Assembly (NCBI GenBank): GCA_050287725.1 | Contig: JBNKCL010000032.1 | Coordinates: forward strand, 1-45,454 | Direction of reading: 5' to 3' | From: CBFDBF01 sp050287725 | Lineage (GTDB): Bacteria; Pseudomonadota; Gammaproteobacteria; Chromatiales; Chromatiaceae | Length of the DNA stretch: 45,454 nt | In this document: piece by piece, positions 1-7,702 of the stretch | How the letters are laid out: each line of letters opens with the position of its first letter | Numbering within the stretch: position 1 is the first letter of the stretch | Notes under the pieces: model-generated | Databases searched by the model: none | Seen by the model: the letters and a program-made list of their open reading frames with translations, nothing else | Told to the model about the DNA's origin: nothing | Translations under genes and position numbers: made by a program

Positions 1-1
1 G

Positions 2-1420
2 GATACTCTGGGGGCCGGCGCCGGGCTGTGCGACGAGGAGACGGTCCGGTTGGTGGTGGAAAAGGGGCCTGAGAACATCGACTGGCTGCTGCACCAGGGT
101 ATGGAGTTCACCCGGGATTCCGAACCCGGAGAACACTACCATCTGACACGGGAGGGCGGCCACTCTCACCGGCGGGTGATCCATGCCGCCGACGCCACCG
201 GCCAGGTGCTGGAAACCACCCTGGTGCGGCAGGTGCGGCAGGCCGACAACATCGAGTTGTTCGAGAACCACAACGCCATCGATCTCATCACCGGCTTCAA
301 GCTGGGACTACCGGAGAACCGCTGTCTCGGGGCCTACCTCCTGAACCGAGACCAGGAACGGGTGGAGACCTTCCGCGCCCGCTTCACGGTGCTGGCCACC
401 GGCGGGGCCAGCAAGGTTTATCTCTACACCTCCAATCCGGATGTCGCCACCGGCGACGGCATCGCCATGGGTTGGCGCGCCGGCTGCCGGGTGGCCAATA
501 TGGAGTTCATTCAGTTTCACCCCACCTGCCTGTTTCATCCGCATGCCAAGTCGTTTTTGATCACCGAGGCGTTGCGGGGCGAAGGCGGCCGCCTGCTGCT
601 GCCGGACGGCACCCGTTTCATGCCGGCGTTCGACCAACGGGCGGAACTGGCCCCGCGCGATATCGTGGCCCGCGCCATCGACCACGAGATGAAGCGGTTG
701 GGCAGCGATTGCGTCTATCTCGACATCAGCCACAAGCCGGCGGATTTCATCCAGGAGCATTTCCCCACCATTTATGCCCACTGCCTGGAGTTCGGCATCG
801 ATATTACAAAAGAACCCATCCCGGTGGTGCCGGCCGCTCACTACACCTGCGGCGGCATCATGACCGACCACTCCGCCCACACCGATCTCCCCGGTCTTTA
901 CGCCATCGGTGAAACCGCATACACCGGGCTGCACGGGGCCAACCGCATGGCCAGCAACTCCCTGCTGGAGTGCCTGGTGTTCGGCCAGACCGCAGCCGAA
1001 GATATCGCCCGCAAACTGGACACTGCTCCGATACCGCCGCAACTGCCGCCCTGGGACGAGAGCCGGGTGACCGATTCGGATGAGGAGGTGGTGGTCTCCC
1101 ACAACTGGGAAGAACTGCGGCGGTTCATGTGGGACTATGTTGGGATCGTGCGCAGCAACAAGCGATTGGAACGGGCCAAACACCGGGTCGATCTGCTGCG
1201 CCAGGAGATCCGCGACTACTACAGCAACTTCCGCGTCTCCAGCGACCTGCTGGAACTGCGTAATCTGGTGGAGGTGGCGGATCTCATCATCCAGTCCGCG
1301 CAGCGCCGGCGTGAGAGCCGCGGCCTTCACTACACCCTCGACTTCCCGCGGCCGGACGACAAATATCAGCGCAAGCCCACCGTGCTGATCCCGGACGACT
1401 ACTCGCCGGACGGCCAATAA
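2..1420 (+). CDS. nadB: L-aspartate oxidase, 5' end cut off by window
   Basis: This flavoenzyme oxidises L-aspartate to iminoaspartate, the first step of de novo NAD synthesis, which feeds quinolinate synthase NadA. The frame is open from base 2, so 472 residues are visible. By comparison with the usual length of about 535 residues, roughly 65 N-terminal residues are missing, including the GxGxAG dinucleotide motif. Visible family signatures are DTLGAGAGLCDE at the cut edge, TGGASKVY, FHPTCL, EALRGEGG, TCGG and the flavin-site motif HGANRMASNSLLE near residue 315. The C-terminal helical domain is complete. It converges on the ygfX gene with only 7 bases between stop codons, so no separate terminator fits there. 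Identification is firm. It could only be confused with the succinate dehydrogenase or fumarate reductase flavoprotein, whose C-terminal domains differ. Confidence 0.95.
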   Translation, partial: DTLGAGAGLCDEETVRLVVEKGPENIDWLLHQGMEFTRDSEPGEHYHLTREGGHSHRRVIHAADATGQVLETTLVRQVRQADNIELFENHNAIDLITGFKLGLPENRCLGAYLLNRDQERVETFRARFTVLATGGASKVYLYTSNPDVATGDGIAMGWRAGCRVANMEFIQFHPTCLFHPHAKSFLITEALRGEGGRLLLPDGTRFMPAFDQRAELAPRDIVARAIDHEMKRLGSDCVYLDISHKPADFIQEHFPTIYAHCLEFGIDITKEPIPVVPAAHYTCGGIMTDHSAHTDLPGLYAIGETAYTGLHGANRMASNSLLECLVFGQTAAEDIARKLDTAPIPPQLPPWDESRVTDSDEEVVVSHNWEELRRFMWDYVGIVRSNKRLERAKHRVDLLRQEIRDYYSNFRVSSDLLELRNLVEVADLIIQSAQRRRESRGLHYTLDFPRPDDKYQRKPTVLIPDDYSPDGQ

Positions 1421-1427
1421 ATCCGGT

Positions 1428-1868
1428 TTATATCGTGTAACGCAGACGCAGCCGGGCGCTCAGCCGCCGCAACTGCTCCGGTTCCACACTATCCTCCAGC
1501 AGTAGCACCGTCCGTCCGATCCAGCCGCCGATGGAAAAATTGAGGATCACCACCCACGGCTGGAGATAGCTGGAACCATGCAGTTTCGCCGTCTGCGGCC
1601 GGCCGTCGGGGCCGATCAGGGTCCAGACCTCGGCGCCGTCCCAGTGCAACTCCGTCACCGCCCAACGCCCTTGTCGCAGCAGATCGCGCCGCCCGTAGTG
1701 CACCAGACTGCCCGCCAACAGCGACAGCAGCAGCCACGAAACCGCCCCCGGAAGCGGCAACATCGGCAGCAACGCGCACCCGCCAGCGTGAACCGCAACC
1801 AATGCGATCGCCAGGCGCCGGGAGTAGCCCGGCCGGATGGTCATGGGTGTAGTGTAGGGTTGATTCAT
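1428..1868 (-). CDS. ygfX: YgfX-family inner-membrane protein
   Basis: The 146-residue protein has two closely spaced hydrophobic segments (about residues 17-35 and 38-57) and then a soluble domain with WxVTELHWDG and a WVVILNF-type stretch. This layout and these motifs match the YgfX/CptA family. In E. coli the family member is encoded with SdhE and has been described as a toxin-like membrane protein acting on MreB and FtsZ. Here it is the last gene of a recJ-darP-ygfX series, 18 bases after darP. The ATG at 1868 has AAGG a few bases upstream. No sdhE-like gene lies beside it, so pairing with a flavinator cannot be inferred from this window. The family call is good, and function in this organism is unknown. 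Confidence 0.7.
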   Translation of the reverse strand: MNQPYTTPMTIRPGYSRRLAIALVAVHAGGCALLPMLPLPGAVSWLLLSLLAGSLVHYGRRDLLRQGRWAVTELHWDGAEVWTLIGPDGRPQTAKLHGSSYLQPWVVILNFSIGGWIGRTVLLLEDSVEPEQLRRLSARLRLRYTI

Positions 1869-1886
1869 CCTTGAATCTTCGCGTTG

Positions 1887-2399
1887 TTATTCCAGGTCCA
1901 ACTCCCGGAGATAGCGAAACAACTTTCTGGCCGCGGTCGGCGGTTTCCCCTGCCGGGCTTCCTTCTGGGCCGCCCGCTGCAGTTGCCGGAGCACCTGTCG
2001 GTCCAGATCCGGTGCCTGCGTCAGCAGTTCCTCCAGCGCGGCGTCCCCCTCTTCGATCAGACGCTCCCGCCACCGTTCCAATGCATGGAAGCGTCGTTGT
2101 TCATCCAGGTGCCGCTGATCGATCCGCTCGAACTGCGCGTGAATTGCTTCCAGGTTCTCGTCGCGCAACAGTTTGCCCAGCCGCCGTACGTGGCGCCGGC
2201 GGGCGCTGTGGCTCTTGATGCGGTCCCCCTCTTCCAGGGCCGCCTGCATCTCCGGAGAGAGGGGAAACGGTGCGCGCTGTGCGGGCGTCATCTCCAGCAG
2301 TCGCTCCCCCAGTTTCTGCAGCTCCAGCAGTTCCCGCTTCAGCTGGCTTTTGCTGGGTCCGTCGGTCTCCTCTTCGAGATATTCCTCTTCCGTCATCAT
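1887..2399 (-). CDS. darP: DarP/YjgA ribosome-associated protein
   Basis: This 170-residue, highly charged, mostly helical protein has the DarP (YjgA, DUF615) signature. It has an acidic N-terminus (EEEYLEEE), then a PSKSQLKRE motif near residue 15, a KSHSARRRHVRRLGKL segment near residue 62 and a C-terminal RKLFRYLREL. In E. coli DarP binds late 50S precursors and helps the large subunit mature. The gene starts 9 bases after recJ, so the two are probably cotranscribed. Two adjacent ATG codons (2399 and 2396) could both serve as the start, and the ribosome-binding site is weak for either. Length is close to the family norm of about 180. Confidence 0.9.
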   Translation of the reverse strand: MMTEEEYLEEETDGPSKSQLKRELLELQKLGERLLEMTPAQRAPFPLSPEMQAALEEGDRIKSHSARRRHVRRLGKLLRDENLEAIHAQFERIDQRHLDEQRRFHALERWRERLIEEGDAALEELLTQAPDLDRQVLRQLQRAAQKEARQGKPPTAARKLFRYLRELDLE

Positions 2400-2408
2400 G
2401 CCGTAATT

Positions 2409-4148
2409 CTACAGTTGTTCGATGTGTTCGATCACCAATTGCGGTCGGCGAATCCCCAGGTATTCGTTCACCTCCAGCCGAAAGGCGATCCGCAGTTCGC
2501 TTCCGGCAGGTAGCGAGACCGCCGGCTCCTGATTGAAGGCGATCGCATCCAGGGGCATCCTCCCCTCCTCCGACGACAACCGCAACTTCCAGTGGCGTTC
2601 CCCCACCACCCGGTGATCGAGGACCCGGAAGCGGCCGTCAAACCGCGGTTCCGGGAACCCCTGTCCCCAGGGGCCGCCCTCTCCAATCGCCTCCGCCAGT
2701 TCCAGGGTGATCTCCTCCGGCGTCAATTGGCCGTCGGAGTGGATTACACCCGTCAACTCCTCCGGTGCCAGGCGGCGACGCAACTCCTGTTCGAAGGCGA
2801 GACGAAATGTTTCCAGATCCTGTTCCGCCAGACTCAAACCGGCGGCCATGGCGTGCCCGCCGAAGCGGGTCAGCAATGCGGGATGGCGTGTGGCGATGGA
2901 TTCCAGCAGATCCCGGATGTGCAGACCGGCGATGGAGCGCGCCGAACCCTTGAGCATTCCCGAGCCGTCCGGAGCGAAAGCGATGGCCGGCCGATGGAAG
3001 CGATCCTTCAGGCGCCCGGCCAGGATTCCGATCACCCCCTGATGCCACTCGGGACGATAGAGACAGAGACCGAACGGCAGCTCGTCCGGCGCGTCCGACC
3101 AAGGCTCTGCCAGTACCTGTAACGCCTGTTCCTGCATCTCCTGTTCAATCCGACGCCGTTCCCGGTTCAACCGATCCAGCACCTCGGCGCTCTCGCGTGC
3201 GGCTGCCGGATCATCGGTCAGCAGGCAGTTGATCCCCGTGGACATATCCTCCAGGCGCCCTGCCGCGTTCAGGCGCGGTCCCACCACAAAACCGAGATCG
3301 GTGGTGGTCACCCCCGGTGACCGACGGCCCGCAACCGAAAGCAGCGCCTCGATCCCGGCGCAACACTGCCCGTTGCGAATGCGTTGCAGTCCCTGATACA
3401 CCAGGATCCGATTGGTCCGATCCAACGGCACCACATCCGCCACCGTGCCCAGCGCCACCAGATCGAGCAATTCCGCCAGATTGGGTTCCGGCAGGGCACG
3501 CTGTTGAAACCACTCCCGGTCCCGTAAGCGGCTGCGCAGGGCGGCCATGACATAGAAGATCACACCGACGCCCGCCAAATCCTTCCCGGGCGCCCCTTGC
3601 CCGCCCAGTTGCGGATTCACGATCACATCCGCCGGCGGCAATTCGGCGCCCGGCAGGTGATGATCGGTCACCAGCACGGCGACTCCCGCGGCCCGCGCCC
3701 GTTCCACACCCGCCACGCTGGAGATACCGTTATCCACCGTAATGATCAGATCAGGCTTCCGTTTCAGCGCCTCCGCCACGATCTCCGGGGTCAGGCCGTA
3801 GCCGTATTCAAACCGGTTCGGGACCAGGTAGCGTATATCCGCGGCGCCCATGGCGGTTAAGGCCCGCAGCGCCAGGGCGCAGCTGGTGGCCCCGTCCGCA
3901 TCGAAATCGGCCACGATCAGGATACGTCCACCCTGCTCCAGAATCCGGTGGATCAGCTCCACCGCCTCTGCGATGCCCGGCAACGCATCCGGGGGCGGGA
4001 GACCGCTCAACCCCCGTTCCAGCTCCTCGTTACCGGTGATGCCGCGTGCCGCGTAGACCCGGCGTAACACCGGATGTAACCTTTCATCCAGATCCGGAAG
4101 TTGCGGCGGAAGCCGATAGCGCACGATCTGTCTGTCGAATTTTTGCAC
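2409..4148 (-). CDS. recJ: Single-stranded-DNA-specific 5'-3' exonuclease RecJ
   Basis: RecJ degrades single-stranded DNA from the 5' end in recombination and in mismatch and base-excision repair. The DHH-family metal motifs are visible: DFDADG (about residues 81-86), TVDNG (138-142) and TDHH (161-164), followed by the DHHA1 region (RFGGHAMAAG) and a C-terminal OB-like part. The frame is open up to 4361. The start chosen is the GTG at 4148, because GAGGA lies a few bases upstream and the resulting 579 residues match the usual RecJ length (577 in E. coli). The upstream extension would overlap the divergent gene at 4263 and shows no family similarity. The gene leads a recJ-darP-ygfX operon. Confidence 0.95.
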   Translation of the reverse strand: MQKFDRQIVRYRLPPQLPDLDERLHPVLRRVYAARGITGNEELERGLSGLPPPDALPGIAEAVELIHRILEQGGRILIVADFDADGATSCALALRALTAMGAADIRYLVPNRFEYGYGLTPEIVAEALKRKPDLIITVDNGISSVAGVERARAAGVAVLVTDHHLPGAELPPADVIVNPQLGGQGAPGKDLAGVGVIFYVMAALRSRLRDREWFQQRALPEPNLAELLDLVALGTVADVVPLDRTNRILVYQGLQRIRNGQCCAGIEALLSVAGRRSPGVTTTDLGFVVGPRLNAAGRLEDMSTGINCLLTDDPAAARESAEVLDRLNRERRRIEQEMQEQALQVLAEPWSDAPDELPFGLCLYRPEWHQGVIGILAGRLKDRFHRPAIAFAPDGSGMLKGSARSIAGLHIRDLLESIATRHPALLTRFGGHAMAAGLSLAEQDLETFRLAFEQELRRRLAPEELTGVIHSDGQLTPEEITLELAEAIGEGGPWGQGFPEPRFDGRFRVLDHRVVGERHWKLRLSSEEGRMPLDAIAFNQEPAVSLPAGSELRIAFRLEVNEYLGIRRPQLVIEHIEQL

Positions 4149-4262
4149 TACATCCTCACAGGGTCCGTCGGCACGGCAGAACCGAATGGACCTTTCGCGG
4201 CCGGGTGTCGATAATCGGGACTTCCACAAGGCCGTGACCGGCCTTAAAAAACAGGATAACAG

Positions 4263-4964
4263 ATGGCATCCATCCAGGGCAGCAGCGAGCAACCGATCCA
4301 CTCCATCGCACAGTGGAGTCCGACAGCCGTGCCGCCTCTCCTCACGCCGGACGGACTCCACCTCTGGCGCATTGAACTGGATGCGCCCGGGCCGTCTCTA
4401 CGTACCTTACTCGCGGAAGACGAACGGCAACGGACGGATCGTCTCGTCACCGAACGTTTGCGGAACCGGTTCATCCGCGCCCGCGGGTCGCTGCGCGCGA
4501 TCCTGGCCCGTTATCTCGACCGGCCGGCGACAGAGTTGGTCTTCGATTACGGAGATCTCGGAAAACCCGCGCTCCGGGACGGCGGCGACCTGGCGTTCAA
4601 TCTGAGTCATGCCGGTGATCTTGCCTTGCTGGCGATCGCGCGCGCGCCGGTGGGGGTGGATCTGGAACCGTTACGAAGCCGGGAGGAGCTGAAGCGGATC
4701 GCCGGACGGATGTTTCCTCCTGCCGTCCAGGCGGAACTGCGGAATCTGGAGGGAGATGACCTCACGCTCGCCTTTTTCCGTCACTGGACCGCTCTGGAGG
4801 CGCGCGCCAAACAGCACGGCGGCGGGATATTCAATCCCGGCGACCCCGCCGCACGTTGTCATCTCAGCCATTTACTTCCGCGCCCGGGTTGGATCGCCTG
4901 TGTGGCGGCATCTCCCGCCTCGGCCGCCATCGACGGCTGGGAAACCTTGGCATTTGCGGAGTGA
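4263..4964 (+). CDS. Sfp-type 4'-phosphopantetheinyl transferase
   Basis: This enzyme family transfers 4'-phosphopantetheine from coenzyme A to a serine of carrier proteins. The 233-residue protein shows the family motifs in order: GKPAL (about residue 102), FNLSHAGD (112-119), the metal motif GVDLEPL (about 133-139) and the WTALEARAKQ helix (about 177-186). In that helix the usual WxxKE lysine is replaced by leucine (WTALEA), while the glutamate and the later AK are kept. Such variants occur, so activity is plausible but not certain. AGGA precedes the ATG. The gene is divergent from recJ and is followed after 24 bases by cysZ. No polyketide or peptide synthetase genes lie nearby, so the target carrier protein is unknown. 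Confidence 0.85.
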   Translation: MASIQGSSEQPIHSIAQWSPTAVPPLLTPDGLHLWRIELDAPGPSLRTLLAEDERQRTDRLVTERLRNRFIRARGSLRAILARYLDRPATELVFDYGDLGKPALRDGGDLAFNLSHAGDLALLAIARAPVGVDLEPLRSREELKRIAGRMFPPAVQAELRNLEGDDLTLAFFRHWTALEARAKQHGGGIFNPGDPAARCHLSHLLPRPGWIACVAASPASAAIDGWETLAFAE

Positions 4965-4988
4965 CAGAACCTAAGAAACAGGAGCGAC

Positions 4989-5723
4989 ATGAACACATCC
5001 GGGGGTAACTTTTTGACCGGCGCGGGCTATCTGCTGCAAGGACTGAAGATTCTGGGACGACCGGGATTGCGGCGCTATTTTGTGATTCCGCTGCTCATCA
5101 ACGTTGTGGTGTTTACCCTGCTGGGGTGGCTCGGCATTTCCCAGTTTTCCGTGTTTCTCGACTGGCTGCTACCGGAGTCGGGATGGCTGCACCTGCTGCG
5201 CTGGCTGCTCTGGCCGCTGTTCGCGCTGGCAATGTTGTTGCTGACCTTCTACTCCTTCACCGCGGTGGCCAATCTGATCGCCGCACCCTTCAACGCCCTG
5301 CTGGCCGAGAAAGTGGAGCTGTATCTCACCGGGCGACGCCCTTCCCAACCGGCCGGTTCGCTGCTGGCGTCGCTGGCGCCGGCGATCCGTTCCGAACTGC
5401 GCAAACTCGGATACTTCCTGCTGCGGGCACTGCCGCTGTTGCTGCTGTTCGTCATCCCGGGAGTCAACCTCCTGGCATCACCCCTGTGGCTGTTGTTCAA
5501 CGCCTGGTATCTGTCGTTGGAGTATATCGACTATCCCATGGGCAACGAGGGATTCGGTTTTCCGGAACAGCATGCCTGGATGCGGGAACGGCGGGGGCTG
5601 GCGTTCGGCTTCGGCGGGGCGGCCACTCTCTTGATGATGGTACCGGTCCTCAACTTCGCCGCCATGCCGGTGGCGGTGGCCGGCGCCACTGCCCTGCGTT
5701 GCGCAGAGCGCGGAGCAAGTTAA
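4989..5723 (+). CDS. cysZ: CysZ-like membrane protein (EI24 family)
   Basis: CysZ proteins are inner-membrane sulfate permeases that feed cysteine synthesis. The 244 residues contain several hydrophobic segments: about 24-50, 66-88, a long one near 150-182 and another near 207-230. The family features FYSFTAVANLIAAPFNALLAEKVE and LEYIDYPMGNEG are present. Length fits (253 in E. coli). The ATG has AGGAG seven bases upstream. No other cys gene is in the window, so the sulfate role rests on family membership alone. The gene is probably cotranscribed with the phosphopantetheinyl transferase. A perfect 7-bp hairpin (GTTCGTT/AACGAAC, 5731-5749) follows the stop, but without a T-run. Confidence 0.85.
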   Translation: MNTSGGNFLTGAGYLLQGLKILGRPGLRRYFVIPLLINVVVFTLLGWLGISQFSVFLDWLLPESGWLHLLRWLLWPLFALAMLLLTFYSFTAVANLIAAPFNALLAEKVELYLTGRRPSQPAGSLLASLAPAIRSELRKLGYFLLRALPLLLLFVIPGVNLLASPLWLLFNAWYLSLEYIDYPMGNEGFGFPEQHAWMRERRGLAFGFGGAATLLMMVPVLNFAAMPVAVAGATALRCAERGAS

Positions 5724-5755
5724 TTCTCTCCGGTTCGTTCTCATAACGAACTTGA

Positions 5756-5825
5756 TCCTCGCAATGACGCAAAGCACGCCAAGAAAATCTCTTGTCTTTC
5801 TTAGCGATCTTGGCGTCTTGGCGAG
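5756..5825. repeat. Dispersed imperfect palindrome, copy A
   Basis: Two arms, one containing GACGCAAAGCACGCCAAGA and the other CTTGGCGTCTTGGCGAG, are imperfect inverted repeats separated by a short AT-richer loop. The same words recur at 29570-29620, 38493-38560 and 38671-38717. This makes a family of at least four copies here, always between genes. No transposase is attached. This copy lies between convergent cysZ and the aminotransferase gene. Confidence 0.75.
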
Positions 5826-5841
5826 AGAAAGCCCTTCGGTT

Positions 5842-7014
5842 TTATCGCCGAGCTAAATACTCCTCAATCCGTTTCACCCCCTCCTGCAGGTTTTCGATGG
5901 AGGTGGTGTAGGCAAAGCGAAGATGACGCTCCGGTCGGTTCCCGCCGAAGTCGAGGCCGGGCGTAACCGCCACCCCGGCCTGTTCCAGCAATTCGGAGGC
6001 GAAACGAAAACTGTCGCCGGTTATCCCCGAGCAGTCGCCGTAGAGATAAAACGCCCCGCCCGGCGCCACCGGGAAGCGAAACCCGATCTCCTCCAACGCC
6101 GGCAGTAGATAGTCCCGGCGGCGCCGGAACTCGATCCGCCGCTGTTCCAGGATCTGTTCCGTCTCCTCGCCGAAGGCCGCCAGCGCCGCATACTGGGCCG
6201 GTGTGGGCGCCGAAAGAAAGATGTTCTGCGCCAGCCGGTCGATGGGTTCCACACAACCCTCCGGCGCCACCAGCCAACCGAGACGCCAGCCGGTCATGCC
6301 GAAGTACTTGGAAAAACTATTGATGACGAACAGGTCATCGGCGATCGCCAGCGCGGTGGCACCCTCGCCCTCGTAGACCAGCCCCTGATAGACCTCGTCC
6401 ACGATCAGGATCCCGTCCCGCTCCTGCACCACCCGGTGAATGGCCCGCAACTCCTCCGCGGTCAGCAGCGTCCCGGTGGGATTGGAGGGGGAGCCCAGCA
6501 GCACCATGCGGGTTCGTTCGGTCCAGGCGGCCGCCACCGCTTCCGCCGTGGGTTGATAACGGCTCTCCGGTCCCACCGGCAGCGCCACCGGCACCCCGCC
6601 CACCAGGAGGACGAAATGCCGATTACAAGGGTAACCGGGGTCGGGCAGCAGCACCTCGTCGCCCGGATTCAGGAGCACGCTTACCAGTAGCTGCAACGCG
6701 CCCGAAGAGCCCGGGGTGACCACGATCCGTTCCGGCGCCAATCTCTGGCGGTAACGATTTTGGTAGTGGGCGGCGATCGCCTGGCGCAACTCCGGCAACC
6801 CGGCGGCCGGGGTGTAGTGGGTGTGCCCCTCCGCCAGCGCCTGGCGACCGGCACGGGTAATGGGGGCCGGGGTGTCGAAATCGGGTTCTCCCACCTCCAT
6901 GTGGATAATGGAGCGGCCACGCGCCTCCAGTTCCCGCGCCCGCGCCAGCAGCTGCATCACATAGAACGGCCGGATCAGACTCATGCGGTCAGCGATTTTG
7001 CATTGATGTTGCAT
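5842..7014 (-). CDS. Pyridoxal-phosphate-dependent class I/II aminotransferase
   Basis: This is a fold-type I aminotransferase of the AspC/AlaA-like group; the substrate cannot be told from sequence. Signatures are GEPDFDTP near the N-terminus, YTPAAGLPELRQAIA, the phosphate-contacting PGSSGALQ, NPTGT, DEVYQGL, and the PLP-lysine motif SFSKYFGMTGWRLGW. The C-terminal RHLRFAY supplies the carboxylate-binding arginine. Start choice is uncertain. ATG at 7014 gives about 390 residues, TTG at 7026 extends it slightly, and ATG at 6984 would begin directly at MSLIRPFYV, where homology-like sequence starts. None has a strong ribosome-binding site. The gene is divergent from dksA and stands alone. Confidence 0.85.
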   Translation of the reverse strand: MQHQCKIADRMSLIRPFYVMQLLARARELEARGRSIIHMEVGEPDFDTPAPITRAGRQALAEGHTHYTPAAGLPELRQAIAAHYQNRYRQRLAPERIVVTPGSSGALQLLVSVLLNPGDEVLLPDPGYPCNRHFVLLVGGVPVALPVGPESRYQPTAEAVAAAWTERTRMVLLGSPSNPTGTLLTAEELRAIHRVVQERDGILIVDEVYQGLVYEGEGATALAIADDLFVINSFSKYFGMTGWRLGWLVAPEGCVEPIDRLAQNIFLSAPTPAQYAALAAFGEETEQILEQRRIEFRRRRDYLLPALEEIGFRFPVAPGGAFYLYGDCSGITGDSFRFASELLEQAGVAVTPGLDFGGNRPERHLRFAYTTSIENLQEGVKRIEEYLARR

Positions 7015-7113
7015 TCTTGTTCCCAAATCCCCCGACGATCATACGGTACCCAAAGCGGGTCCTTGAATCACCCTTTTTTCATGCTGGAATCGCACGCTTT
7101 CAGCGACTCTTTC

Positions 7114-7142
7114 TTGCCCCCTTTCAGCTATTCTGGTATAGA
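7114..7142 (+). promoter_or_regulatory. Probable sigma-70 promoter for dksA
   Basis: TTGCCC (7114-7119) and TATAGA (7137-7142) are 17 bases apart, and a TG one base before the -10 gives an extended -10. Transcription would start about 35 bases before the dksA ATG. This was read by eye only. Confidence 0.5.
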
Positions 7143-7183
7143 TACCGGCCTTTAATACAGCAGGTCTGTCAGGAGCTGGATGC

Positions 7184-7639
7184 ATGGCGGTCAAGAAAAA
7201 AGCCAACACGAAATCGGAACAGGTACTCAACGGCCCCTTCGGCTTTACGCCCTATAAGCCGAAAAAGGGCGAGGAGTACATGAATGAGGCGCAAGAGGCC
7301 CATTTTCGCGCCATCCTTATGGCGTGGAAGAAGGAACTCATGGAGGAGGTGGATCGCACCGTTCACCACATGCAGGACGAAGCGGCCAACTTCCCGGACC
7401 CCAATGACCGGGCCAGTCAGGAGTCGGAGTTCAGCCTGGAGCTGCGCACCCGCGACCGCGAGCGCAAACTGATCAAGAAGATCGAAGACACCCTGACACT
7501 GTTGAGCAATCACGAGTACGGTTACTGCGAGTCCTGCGGGGTCGAGATCGGTATCCGCCGCCTGGAGGCGCGTCCCACCGCCACCCTCTGCATCGACTGC
7601 AAAACCCTGGATGAGATTCGTGAAAAACAGATGAGCTGA
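7184..7639 (+). CDS. dksA: RNA polymerase-binding transcription factor DksA
   Basis: DksA enters the secondary channel of RNA polymerase and works with ppGpp to reset transcription during starvation. The 151-residue protein has the coiled-coil hairpin with its tip aspartates in DPND (72-75). It also has the long FSLELRTRDRERKLIKKIE helix and a four-cysteine zinc finger (C115, C118, C136, C139) inside the nearly invariant YCESCGVEIGIRRLEARPTA region. The C-terminal EIREKQ matches E. coli DksA. All cysteines are present, so this is the classical zinc form rather than a cysteine-poor paralogue. A promoter lies upstream and a terminator hairpin follows before gluQ. Confidence 0.97.
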   Translation: MAVKKKANTKSEQVLNGPFGFTPYKPKKGEEYMNEAQEAHFRAILMAWKKELMEEVDRTVHHMQDEAANFPDPNDRASQESEFSLELRTRDRERKLIKKIEDTLTLLSNHEYGYCESCGVEIGIRRLEARPTATLCIDCKTLDEIREKQMS

Positions 7640-7665
7640 TCGCCGGCGCTCTGAGTCTCCTTCGG

Positions 7666-7689
7666 AAAGCCGGCATCCGCCGGCTTTTT
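7666..7689 (+). terminator. Intrinsic terminator between dksA and gluQ
   Basis: The stem AAAGCCGGC pairs with GCCGGCTTT around an ATCC loop and runs into TTTTT. It sits 26 bases after the dksA stop and 14 bases before gluQ, so gluQ expression would depend on read-through or a local promoter. Confidence 0.85.
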
Positions 7690-7702
7690 CCGTTTTCTAC
7701 AC

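Noticed and set aside
308..1417. Open frame of 369 codons on the minus strand across nadB
   Set aside because: It is antisense to a clear nadB, has no family motif, and is an expected by-product of GC-rich codon use.
4149..4361. N-terminal extension of RecJ by about 70 codons
   Set aside because: It shows no RecJ similarity, overlaps the divergent gene at 4263, and the GTG at 4148 has a good ribosome-binding site and family length.
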